Origin: Intestinimonas aquisgranensis
Lineage (GTDB): Bacteria; Bacillota; Clostridia; Oscillospirales; Oscillospiraceae
Length of the DNA: 39,311 nt
NCBI GenBank assembly: GCA_020687605.1
Contig: JAJEQY010000025.1
Span: forward strand, 1 to 39,311
Direction: 5' to 3'
A model generated the notes under the pieces. The model was not told the origin of the DNA and did no database searches. It was given only the letters and a program-made list of their open reading frames with translations. Below, in pieces: positions 23,220 to 30,937 of the stretch. The first letter of the stretch is position 1. Every line of letters starts with the position of its first letter. Made by a program: the position numbers and the translations under genes.

Positions 23220-24385
23220 CTGGCGTCACCTCCAATAAAAGGAATCGCACCAAAGCGTCCCTGGAGATACCCCTTACGCACATTTTCTCCTTTTCTTGGT
23301 GAGAAAGAAGTCAATGAGTAAAGCTCTGTTGCACAAGTCTTATCATTCTTTTCTGCAAACCAAATCTGATCCCTGCGGAAAAAGTTCAGGTCGAGCAGCA
23401 TTGCATCATGTGTTGTAAAGATCAACTGCGCTCCCTTTGTGTTAATGGCCTTATCCTGCACCATTTCAATCAACCGCCTGGTCAGGAGGGGATGAAGGCT
23501 ATCTTCAATTTCATCAACGACCAAAAGTGCGCCATTTTCAAGTGCCTGCAACCATCCCCCAATTCGGGTGAAAAAGTGTTGTGTACCGGCAGACTCCTGC
23601 TCCATTAAAAGCTGGAAATATTCTGTTGTCCCATCCTCGTTAATGATCCGATGTGTCGTTGTAATAACCGGTGCTTTACCTGAACTATTCTTGATTGCAA
23701 CATCGGTGATTCCAAGATCAGCAAGAAGCAACTCCTTTAAGATACGCGCCTTTTTATCATCGCCACTGGCAATCTGAGCAACAGTTTCTGAGGTGGCCGG
23801 TTCTTCTTCCATCAAAAAAGTTAACTTTTCAAGAAACCACCGATAAGCATTTTCCGTCTGAGGCAGATTCCAGTCATTAGAGGATACCAGATAAAGCTTA
23901 TTGTCCGGTGTCCGGTTACTTAGCGTCATTTGCTCATTGATATTTTCACGGAACTCAAATACGCCATCTTCTCTGGAAAAAATCAGAGCCTCCCGGCCAT
24001 TGGGCCAATGGAAAAGATACTCTTTATAAATCTTTTTTGCATCAAAAGAGAAACCGTAAGTGTAACGAATCCCTTGATAAATAAACACGATCTCAAAGGT
24101 AGTCGGTTGCTTGATGCCACCAAATGGCTCCCACGGCAGCTTTTGTCCCTTAGATGCCTTCGCCGCATTGCCTACCACCATTTCTTTCATTGTCATCATC
24201 GCGTGCAGCACATTACTCTTTCCGGCAGCATTGGCACCGTAAATCGCAAGCGCAGGCAGCAAGGTCTTTTTTGCGTCAGGATGAAGCAGATATTCTTCAA
24301 ATGACTTATCCTTGGAGGCCGCAAAACTGATTACGGCACTATTCTTTATCGACCTGTGATTTTCAACTGTAAACTGAATCAACAT
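23216..24385 (-). CDS. AAA-family ATPase (RloA/AbiLi-like)
   Basis: The protein has 389 residues from the ATG at 24385, which follows AGGAGGT with 8 nt spacing. It has an SMC/OLD-like ATPase layout: N-terminal strand LIQFTVENHRSIKNSAVISF, Walker A YGANAAGKSN (about 49-58), a long lid/insert region, the signature-like block near LMEQESAGTQHFF, Walker B GALLVVDEIEDSLHP and the switch region IFTTHDAMLLD. Such ATPases act as sensors controlling a nuclease partner. With the RloB protein it forms a two-gene defence unit under its own promoter. The ATPase alone could match several systems; the RloB partner makes AbiL/RloAB most likely. Confidence 0.85.
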   Translation of the reverse strand: MLIQFTVENHRSIKNSAVISFAASKDKSFEEYLLHPDAKKTLLPALAIYGANAAGKSNVLHAMMTMKEMVVGNAAKASKGQKLPWEPFGGIKQPTTFEIVFIYQGIRYTYGFSFDAKKIYKEYLFHWPNGREALIFSREDGVFEFRENINEQMTLSNRTPDNKLYLVSSNDWNLPQTENAYRWFLEKLTFLMEEEPATSETVAQIASGDDKKARILKELLLADLGITDVAIKNSSGKAPVITTTHRIINEDGTTEYFQLLMEQESAGTQHFFTRIGGWLQALENGALLVVDEIEDSLHPLLTRRLIEMVQDKAINTKGAQLIFTTHDAMLLDLNFFRRDQIWFAEKNDKTCATELYSLTSFSPRKGENVRKGYLQGRFGAIPFIGGDAR

Positions 24386-24428
24386 AAATGAATACCTCCT
24401 ATGTTCAGTATTCGCCTTTTCAGTAACC

Positions 24429-24492
24429 ATTATAACAGCTAAAAATGCTCAAGTCAATATTTACTACTTAATTTTGCATTTTTTATGCAAAA
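24429..24492 (-). promoter_or_regulatory. strong sigma-A promoter of the defence cassette with upstream palindrome
   Basis: On the minus strand TTGACT (24452-24457) and TATAAT (24429-24434) are 17 bp apart, 44 bp before the ATPase start. Upstream at 24472-24492 is the AT-rich palindrome TTTTGCAT / ATGCAAAA, a possible operator or UP-like element. The rest of 24493-24645 shows no gene. Confidence 0.75.
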
Positions 24493-24645
24493 TATTCGAT
24501 TAAATTTCTTTGCAACTCTTTTTCAGCTAAAACACTTATCGCTCCAAGATAATCACCAAGTTGACCCCAAGATAACATTTTGTCTAAAGAAATCGCCTAT
24601 ACAAGACAAAGTGCGGAAAGAAAACTACTTCCTGCACTCTGCATT

Positions 24646-24945
24646 TTATCCATAAACAAAATTTTGTATTGTGTACTTCAATCCCTGCACCTTGCTCAGC
24701 ATCCAGAAAGCCAGCTTGGGAAGTCCGTAGGGGCTGATAAGGAACGCAATCAGAAGCAGGATCAGACCGTTTTGCGGAGAGTATGTCACCAGAACGGCCA
24801 CGCCCAGCAGGGCAATCACCATGCTGGCCAGCCCCAGCACCAAACCAGACACATATACCAGAGCCACGCAAGTCCAGACAAACAGGGTAAGCAGCACTAT
24901 CACCGGCGCGACCACAATCTTCAGCAGTAGCTTAAATACTGTCAT
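24646..24945 (-). CDS. CD1845-type small membrane protein of conjugative transposons
   Basis: This 99-residue protein has two to three hydrophobic segments (residues 5-55) and the block LIAFLISPYGLPKLAFWMLSK near the C-terminus. That block matches the small CD1845-like proteins found beside mobilization genes in clostridial conjugative transposons. Its start overlaps the upstream gene by 4 nt. The exact role is unknown; an inner-membrane accessory of transfer is plausible. Confidence 0.7.
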   Translation of the reverse strand: MTVFKLLLKIVVAPVIVLLTLFVWTCVALVYVSGLVLGLASMVIALLGVAVLVTYSPQNGLILLLIAFLISPYGLPKLAFWMLSKVQGLKYTIQNFVYG

Positions 24946-25253
24946 TTCATCTCCTCCTCTCGACGATCCAAATACCTTTGACAGAGAACACGGATTGCTT
25001 CCAATTCATCCTCGGTTGTGTCTCTCCGCCCTTTTGTCAGCCTGATTTCCTCATATCCCTGAAAATCATCAAGCAATACATCAAACAGTTCTTCCGGCGT
25101 CCGACAGACCACGCCGCTGCAATAATCGAGGATGTCCCCAATTTCGTTAAACTCTACCCGGATATATCCATACCGGCTCTTGCAGACCTCCAGCTCCGTA
25201 TCCAACGCCAGATAGTCCTTGAAAATCTCCAAAACCTTTTCAAAGGTCAACAT
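24942..25253 (-). CDS. conserved element protein of unknown function
   Basis: I do not recognise a domain in this 103-residue acidic protein (MLTFEKVLEIFKDYLALDTELEVCKSRYGYIRVEF; later EDELEAIRVLCQRYLDRREEEMK). It looks like a soluble helical protein. It is coupled by a 4-nt overlap to the membrane protein that follows and belongs to the transfer backbone by position. A weak AGTTGAG-type site precedes the ATG. Confidence 0.65.
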   Translation of the reverse strand: MLTFEKVLEIFKDYLALDTELEVCKSRYGYIRVEFNEIGDILDYCSGVVCRTPEELFDVLLDDFQGYEEIRLTKGRRDTTEDELEAIRVLCQRYLDRREEEMK

Positions 25254-25302
25254 CTTGCTCTCAACTCCTTTATCGGATTACTTTACTACCTGCCCTTATT
25301 AT

Positions 25303-25390
25303 CCGGCAAGCGCCGGTAAAAGGCAAGAATACGGGCAAAAAGAAAAAGCGGAGGAAGGCGCGGCGAAAAGAACGCCGTTCCTCCCTCCGC
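25303..25390 (-). terminator. strong terminator after mobC, plus an adjacent small hairpin
   Basis: A long interrupted stem at 25348-25390 (GCGGAGG.. / ..CCTCCGC with inner CGGCG/CGCCG), read on the minus strand, is followed by TTTTTCTTTTTG. It closes the long backbone operon after mobC. A further stem, CCGGC-AAGC-GCCGG, lies at 25303-25316. With mobC next door, part of this structure might belong to a transfer site, but termination is the simpler reading. Confidence 0.75.
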
Positions 25391-25410
25391 AGATAGGGTT
25401 TATGCCCCTG

Positions 25411-25755
25411 TTACGAAAGTTTGGAGAGCTGGGTAAGGATTTCCCTAACCCCCTCCCATAGCTGCTCCTGCCGCTGGGATATATCCTCCAGGTCGGCATC
25501 GTAAACACGCCCGGTTTCATGCACCCGGCGCGTGAGCTGATTTAAGTTGTTGCTGCTCCGGCGCAAAAGGGAAACAAGCTCCTTCAGCTCCGGCAATTCC
25601 AGCTTCACCACATAACCGTCCAGCGCCATCTTTCGCAGATAGGCTTCCCGGTTGGCTGTCCCCAGCTGGGACATTTTCTGCTCGATCAGCTCCAGCTCCT
25701 CCTGTGATACCCGGAAGTTTACCTGCACCTCCCGCTTGCGGTTCGGGGCAGTCAT
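25411..25755 (-). CDS. mobC: MobC-type relaxosome accessory protein
   Basis: This 114-residue protein has an N-terminal ribbon-helix-helix-like segment (REVQVNFRVSQEELELIEQKMSQLG) and the family pattern REAYLRKMALDGYVVKLELPELKELVSLLRRSSNNLNQLTRRVHETGRVY. MobC proteins bind oriT DNA and help open it for the relaxase. The start overlaps the previous gene by 4 nt. It is the last gene before a strong terminator. Its relaxase partner is presumably the MOBP protein at 21057. Confidence 0.9.
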   Translation of the reverse strand: MTAPNRKREVQVNFRVSQEELELIEQKMSQLGTANREAYLRKMALDGYVVKLELPELKELVSLLRRSSNNLNQLTRRVHETGRVYDADLEDISQRQEQLWEGVREILTQLSKLS

Positions 25756-26570
25756 CGCTCCTGCTCCCGTTTCTTTTGGGTGACAGGCTTATGGGCGGGC
25801 GGTTCCTGTTTGAGCTTATCCCGTACCGAAGTTCGGGGTTGCTGCGCCTTTTCGCCCTTGGTATGGCTGCGCTGCTGTTCCTCCCTCACCAGGTCAATAA
25901 AGCCGTCCAGCACAGCCGGGTGACTGTTCAACGCATAACCACGGCGAACCGTATCGGAGTTGTAGTTAGGAATTGTCTTAGCCCATTCCTTATTACGGTG
26001 GGAATAGCGTCCATCCCAATCCTGAAGCTGGACGGTGTTGGCCAAGACCAGCATAACCCGGTCCAAACCATAGGTCTGAATCACACCTTTGGCGGCATCT
26101 TGGTTAAGGTACATCCCATCAAAATGTTCCCGCACCGCCGCTTCAATAGCCTCCTTGCATTGGAGATTGGCCCGGTTGGAAGCCCGGTATTGTTCCAGTT
26201 CTCCATGCTCAGACGCATAGGCGGCAGTGTGAGAATAAGTCGTCGTTGTCCGCAGTTCCTCTTTGGCTCTGCATACATCATCGGCTCGGTTCTCAATACT
26301 ATCCCGCACCACATCCATGTGTGCAGTCTCCAGCTTTTCAAAATAGCGGTACACATCGGCCAGGGGAGAGGAAGAATCCAAAAGGGCCTGCGCCTGGGCA
26401 TCCGTCAGCTCCAATTCTTCCATAGCCATTACAATGTCCTCCCGGACACTGTACTCATAGGCGTGATGTAAAATTTCCTCCGGGGGCTGGCTTTTCAGCC
26501 AGTCCCGGTACTGATCCTGTTCGGCAGCCATTTTCTCATAAAGAGCCGCATTCAAATCGTTGGCATTCAT
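25752..26570 (-). CDS. DUF3848/DUF3849 element protein
   Basis: The protein has 272 residues from the ATG at 26570, which sits 1 nt after the helicase stop codon and follows AGGAGGTG. The N-terminal ~95 residues (LNAALYEKMAAEQDQYRDWLKSQPPEEILHHAYEYSVREDI) match the DUF3848 type. The middle part (SNRANLQCKEAIEAAV, FDGMYLN, YGLDRVMLVLANTVQLQDWDGRYSHRNKEWA) matches DUF3849. A basic, proline-rich tail follows. Both domains are common beside the SNF2-type helicase in clostridial elements. The function is unknown. Confidence 0.75.
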   Translation of the reverse strand: MNANDLNAALYEKMAAEQDQYRDWLKSQPPEEILHHAYEYSVREDIVMAMEELELTDAQAQALLDSSSPLADVYRYFEKLETAHMDVVRDSIENRADDVCRAKEELRTTTTYSHTAAYASEHGELEQYRASNRANLQCKEAIEAAVREHFDGMYLNQDAAKGVIQTYGLDRVMLVLANTVQLQDWDGRYSHRNKEWAKTIPNYNSDTVRRGYALNSHPAVLDGFIDLVREEQQRSHTKGEKAQQPRTSVRDKLKQEPPAHKPVTQKKREQER

Positions 26571-26571
26571 G

Positions 26572-28431
26572 TTATCGCACCTCCTCATGTTGTTTTGATT
26601 TCTTTTCAGGGTTACGGGGCGGCATCGGGCGTTTCAGTCCTTCCAGCACCGAAGGCCGCGTACTTTTGGCAACTACGGATTCCGGCTGGGACCGGCTCCT
26701 GCCGTCCAGATTCAGCAGCGTGTCCAGCTCCACCAGACGGGCGGATTTCACCCGCAGATCGTCCTCATAAGGGAACGGCTTGCCCATTTCTTCTCTGGCG
26801 GCGGCCTGCTGCTGGTAGAGATCATCCAATTTTGCTTTCGTAGACTCCAGACGCTGGGGCATCTGAGAGAGTGCATTGTCAATACGGGTGAGATTGCCGC
26901 GCGGGTCTGTACCCAGGGCGGTCCGGTGGGTCATCTGGCCTTTCAGCAGGAGCGTATATTCCTGCCGCCACGCATCAAACGCCACGGACATATCAAAGCC
27001 CCGGTAACTGCCAATCTGCACCGGGTCGGAGGTTTTGACCTCTTTGCAGGCATCCAGCAGGGCGGCACCGGCGTTCTCTTTGTCGGTCAGAACATCGCCC
27101 CGGACTTCCATGCCGATAAAGCCTTCTGCCGGTTGCGGATGAGCTGACAGGGTTTCCAGATCAGCCTCAAAGCCTTTGATGAAGCCCTTGTGCTTTTCAA
27201 TCTCCTCCGGGAAGTATTTCAGCAGCTGATCCTCCAGCCGGTACTGCTTGCTCTGGTGGTCGGCCTTCATCAGCTTCAGTCTGGATACCTCCACATCCAG
27301 GTCCATACGCTCCTTAATACGGGGGTCTCCGGCACACAGGGCCTTGATTTCCGCAAAAGACAGTGCGGTTTCATCTACATCATCACAGGAGCGTACCGGC
27401 GATTTAGAAGTCATGATCTGGCTGATGAATTTCTGCTTATTCTCCACAGTCTGCCACAGGTAGGCATCAAAGGTTCCCTCCGTCACATAGCGGTACACAT
27501 GGACAAGGGGGTTCTGGTTGCCCTGGCGCTCGATACGGCCTTTGCGCTGGGCAAGGTCTCCCGGCCGCCACGGGCAATCCAAATCATGGAGCGCCACAAG
27601 GCGGTCCTGCACATTGGTGCCAGCGCCCATCTTTGCGGTGCTGCCCAGCAGGACGCGCACCTGTCCGGTACGGACTTTGGCAAACAGCTCTTTTTTCCTT
27701 ACTTCGGTATTGGCCTCATGGATGAAAGCAATCTGGTCGGCGGGCACCCCCTGGGTAATCAATTTTTGTCGGATGTCCTCATAGACCGTAAAGGCCCGTT
27801 CCGGCTCCGATAGCGGCACAGCTTCCTCCAGCGCATGAAGGGTGGGGTTATCCAGCGCTTTGGCCGCCTTTTTGGACGGGGCTGCCTGGGGCGTGGAGAT
27901 GTCGCAGAAAACCAGCTGGGTCAGCTTATCCGCCTCGCCATCCCGCCAGATTTGCAGGATATTATCTACACATTGGTTGACCTTGGTTCCGGGTTCGTCC
28001 GGGAACAGCTGGTTGATGATCCGCTGGTCCAGCCCCAGCTTGCGGCCATCCGAAGTGATCTTGAGCATATTGTCCACGGATGGGTCAATCGATCCGCTGT
28101 GTACTGCGGATGCTCGCTCCGAAAGGGCTTTTACCATCTCCTGCTGGTGTTCGGTAGGCTGGGCTACGATATTGTGGTACTCCACCTCCGGTGTAGGAAG
28201 GTTCAGCTGATCGGCAGTCTTGATGTCCGCTACCTCTTTGAATAGGTTCATCAGCTCCGGCAGGTTAAAGAACTTGGAAAACCTTGTTCGCGCCCGGTAG
28301 CCGGTGCCTTCCGGTGCCAGCTCCAGCGCCGTGACGGTTTCCCCGAAACGGCTGGCCCAGCAGTCAAAATGGGTCATGCTCAACTCTTGCAGACGGTCAT
28401 ACTGAAGATACCGCTGCATGGTGTAAAGCTC
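26572..28431 (-). CDS. SNF2-type helicase/methylase, exon 2 (after the group II intron)
   Basis: Exon 2 starts at GAG (28429-28431), giving ELYTMQRYLQYDRLQ. Joined to exon 1 it restores SNSMT-ELYTM in frame. It encodes 619 residues holding the second helicase lobe: TVYEDIRQKLITQGVPADQIAFIHEANTEVRKKELF, VRVLLGSTAKMGAGTNVQ and the arginine-finger region RPGDLAQRKGRIERQGN (motif VI). A long charged C-terminal region follows. Full-length relatives on clostridial elements exceed 2,000 residues. The spliced product here would be only about 1,192, because a large central part is missing in exon 1. Without splicing, translation of exon 1 stops within the intron. Confidence 0.85.
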   Translation of the reverse strand, partial: ELYTMQRYLQYDRLQELSMTHFDCWASRFGETVTALELAPEGTGYRARTRFSKFFNLPELMNLFKEVADIKTADQLNLPTPEVEYHNIVAQPTEHQQEMVKALSERASAVHSGSIDPSVDNMLKITSDGRKLGLDQRIINQLFPDEPGTKVNQCVDNILQIWRDGEADKLTQLVFCDISTPQAAPSKKAAKALDNPTLHALEEAVPLSEPERAFTVYEDIRQKLITQGVPADQIAFIHEANTEVRKKELFAKVRTGQVRVLLGSTAKMGAGTNVQDRLVALHDLDCPWRPGDLAQRKGRIERQGNQNPLVHVYRYVTEGTFDAYLWQTVENKQKFISQIMTSKSPVRSCDDVDETALSFAEIKALCAGDPRIKERMDLDVEVSRLKLMKADHQSKQYRLEDQLLKYFPEEIEKHKGFIKGFEADLETLSAHPQPAEGFIGMEVRGDVLTDKENAGAALLDACKEVKTSDPVQIGSYRGFDMSVAFDAWRQEYTLLLKGQMTHRTALGTDPRGNLTRIDNALSQMPQRLESTKAKLDDLYQQQAAAREEMGKPFPYEDDLRVKSARLVELDTLLNLDGRSRSQPESVVAKSTRPSVLEGLKRPMPPRNPEKKSKQHEEVR

Positions 28432-30937
28432 ATAAGGTAGGAAACGCCACGCCATACTTCCTTTCGTCCGTGGTCTTGGCGTAACCCCCTCCAGAACCGT
28501 GCTTACACCTCTCGATGTACACGGCTCGCCATCTTTCATAGTTTAAGTGATTTTGTCTTTGCTTCTTCGTAGCATTTCGGGCAGAGAGCCAATGACTTCC
28601 GCCTTTTCAGTAACATCAGTTCATCAAATTCATTATCAGCGTTCAAATCTTTTAAGCGCTTTACATGGTGCATATACACTTTCACGGGGTTTGCTCCGCA
28701 CATCTCGCATTGTCCGCTTTTTAAACGTCCTGCAAGACTATTCGGTTTTATCTGCCCTCTGTATTTCGGCATAATGTCTACAAATTCAGGTGCGATATTG
28801 TTATTACGCCTAAATCCTTCATTGTAAAACTCACACCGCTTTGTTCCACTCTTGGTTTTGTAATCTGCGCCAAAGTCGCCCTTTACGCTACGGTATTTCT
28901 TATACATCTTCATAACAGAAGAATTATATTTTGCCGCCAACGTCTTTAAACAGCTTCCACGCATGATAGAATGAAATTTCCCCAGATTGCATACATTGAT
29001 TGCTAACCTGTAATAATTGTACAATCCTCTGATTTCAGAATTATATTTACTGATGATTGCCACATCGTCTAATGGCATAAGCGCCCCTCTGTGGAGTGGC
29101 TTCCAAATCTCTTTGCCGTTTTCGTCTTTTTTGATTTTAAACGCACCGTATTCGTGCAGTTTCGCAATCCATTTTTCTTTCGGCATATATAACTGCACTT
29201 TTCCATACCACACCCGTTGCAGACCTTTTTTCGTCCGCTTTGTGTCCTGACTTCTTGATATTCTTATGTCGTATCCAAGATACCGCACCTTTTCAGAGGA
29301 ATGGGTAACGTGAGTTTTCTCCTCCGACATTGTGAGATTTAGCTTGTCTTTTAGAAATATCTTTACCTGTTCCTTGATATTTTCAGCATCCTGCTTTGAA
29401 CCTGTTATTGAAATCAGGAAATCGTCAGCGTAACGGTTGTATTGAAGTCTTTTGTAATTCTCATCCATCTCGTCTAAATGTGGTGTGGACAACATCACTT
29501 TCCTTGCTTCTTTAAATGCTGCTAGGTTTGCTTCTGTGCGCTCTATTTCCAGATTTTTCTGCACTTTCCGATAAGCCCAGCGTACCTTATCATGGTCTTT
29601 GTGGACTTTACGGCTTCTTGTATCGCCTTTGTCAAAACTCTTTTTCATCCTTGCCATGAACTCATCAAGTTCATTCAGATAGATGTTGGCAAGTATCGGA
29701 CTGACACCGGAGCCTTGTGGACTGCCGGAGTACGTTTCATGGTATGTCCACTGTTCCATATATCCTGCCCTTAGAAACTTCCACATCAGCGATATGAACG
29801 CTTCATCTTTTATGCGCTTTCTCAAAAGCTGTATTGTGATATGGTGGTCGAAGCTGTCAAAACAAGCCTTAATGTCTCCTTCGATTATCCACTTTGCACC
29901 AGTGAACAGCGTTACGATTTCTTTTAACGCTGTGTGGCAACTTCTTTTCGGTCTGAAACCATGTGAATTATCAGAGAATGTCGGCTCATAGATTGCTTCA
30001 AGTATCATACGGACAACTTCCTGTAACAGTTTATCGTCCGTTGACGGAATCCCCAATGGGCGCTTTTTACTGCTGTTTTTCTTCGCAATATAAACACGCC
30101 TTGCAGGGTTCGGCTGGTATGAGTGGTCTCTCAGCTTCTGAATGAGCTTTTCAATGCGCTCCATGCTCATACCGTCAAGAGTGAATCCGTCTGCACCTGC
30201 CGTCATGCTCCCCTGAGAGGTCGCAATATTCTGGTATGCAAGCAGATAGAACTCTGGGTTGTACAGGTTACGGTATAATCTCTCGTACCTGTACTCTTTG
30301 TTTTTTGCTTTTTCACTTAAACTTTTCAATACATTTTCGGGACTTCTCATAATGCCTCACGCACCTTTCCTTATTATTTGTATTGAAGAAAGACTGTCTC
30401 CCTTCGCCATGTGGACGGCTTTCCCGTCCTCGGACTACTACGGAGACTCTGTTGCCATAGTAAATATTCAGAGTCACTTTTCTCATAGCACTCATAGCCG
30501 ATTTTCGGCATTTTACCTTAGGCAATCCCCGTTTAGAACTGTAATAACATAAGCCTGTTATGATTTCGGATGTGACGTTCGTCGTTTTCCATTATCCTAT
30601 GGCTGATTTACTCTGGGTATCTTGTGGATACGCATGGCCGACTCATATCCACCAGAGTACATGCGAGTATAACTTCCTTACGCATGGAGCAACATTTTGC
30701 CCAATCTCCGACTGTCATTCAGGCAGTTTAGCTTTCATCCTTATTCATAACTTTTCGCCACTACCACGCAAACACTTTGGAAGTTTCCGTGTTTCGTGCC
30801 CTCCGACATGCTACACTCCCCATCGGGTTTCCCCTTTTGGATAAGTCGGGTGACGATAGGGTGCGGATTATTCCGCTTTGATACCTTGCCCTATTACTTG
30901 CTCAAGGTAAGATTATTACAGCCCCTTACGGGCGCAC
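28432..30937 (-). mobile_element. complete group II intron (2,506 nt) in the helicase gene
   Basis: The 5' end is GTGCGCCCGTAAGG, starting at 30937 immediately after an ACC codon. The 3' end is ..CGTTTCCTACCTTAT at 28432, just before GAG. Domain V is the 34-nt hairpin at 28494-28527 (GAGCCGTGTACATCGAG.. closing with GCACGGTTC). Domain VI with its bulged region follows at 28432-28490. The 587 nt between the 5' end and the reading frame (30351-30937) should hold domains I-III and part of IV. The intron-encoded protein lies in domain IV and is intact. Removal restores the helicase reading frame exactly at a codon boundary, so the intron can be phenotypically silent if it splices. Confidence 0.93.
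28536..30350 (-). CDS. ltrA: group II intron-encoded reverse transcriptase/maturase with HNH endonuclease
   Basis: This 604-residue protein has RT blocks including RPLGIPSTDDKLLQEVVRMIL, FSDNSHGFRPKRSCHTAL, IIEGDIKACFDSFDH, GSPQGSGVSPILANIYL and the catalytic YADD (in LQYNRYADDFLISI). Maturase domain X follows (LYNYYRLAINVCNLGKFHSIM region). The C-terminal ~60 residues form an HNH-type endonuclease with C-x2-C (CEMCG), VYMHHVKRL and LALCPKCYEE. All domains look intact, so splicing and retrohoming competence are expected. The ATG follows a GGAAAGG..GAGG region and lies within intron domain IV. Confidence 0.95.
   Translation of the reverse strand: MRSPENVLKSLSEKAKNKEYRYERLYRNLYNPEFYLLAYQNIATSQGSMTAGADGFTLDGMSMERIEKLIQKLRDHSYQPNPARRVYIAKKNSSKKRPLGIPSTDDKLLQEVVRMILEAIYEPTFSDNSHGFRPKRSCHTALKEIVTLFTGAKWIIEGDIKACFDSFDHHITIQLLRKRIKDEAFISLMWKFLRAGYMEQWTYHETYSGSPQGSGVSPILANIYLNELDEFMARMKKSFDKGDTRSRKVHKDHDKVRWAYRKVQKNLEIERTEANLAAFKEARKVMLSTPHLDEMDENYKRLQYNRYADDFLISITGSKQDAENIKEQVKIFLKDKLNLTMSEEKTHVTHSSEKVRYLGYDIRISRSQDTKRTKKGLQRVWYGKVQLYMPKEKWIAKLHEYGAFKIKKDENGKEIWKPLHRGALMPLDDVAIISKYNSEIRGLYNYYRLAINVCNLGKFHSIMRGSCLKTLAAKYNSSVMKMYKKYRSVKGDFGADYKTKSGTKRCEFYNEGFRRNNNIAPEFVDIMPKYRGQIKPNSLAGRLKSGQCEMCGANPVKVYMHHVKRLKDLNADNEFDELMLLKRRKSLALCPKCYEEAKTKSLKL

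Noticed and set aside
22590..24385. ATPase plus TOPRIM protein as a PARIS (AriA/AriB) system
   Set aside because: The smaller protein matches the RloB pattern rather than a DUF4435-type AriB, so AbiL/RloAB is the better name.
28536..30350. Reverse transcriptase as part of a retron or diversity-generating system
   Set aside because: Domain V/VI, the GTGCG 5' end, maturase and HNH domains identify a group II intron; no template/variable repeat or msr-msd is seen.
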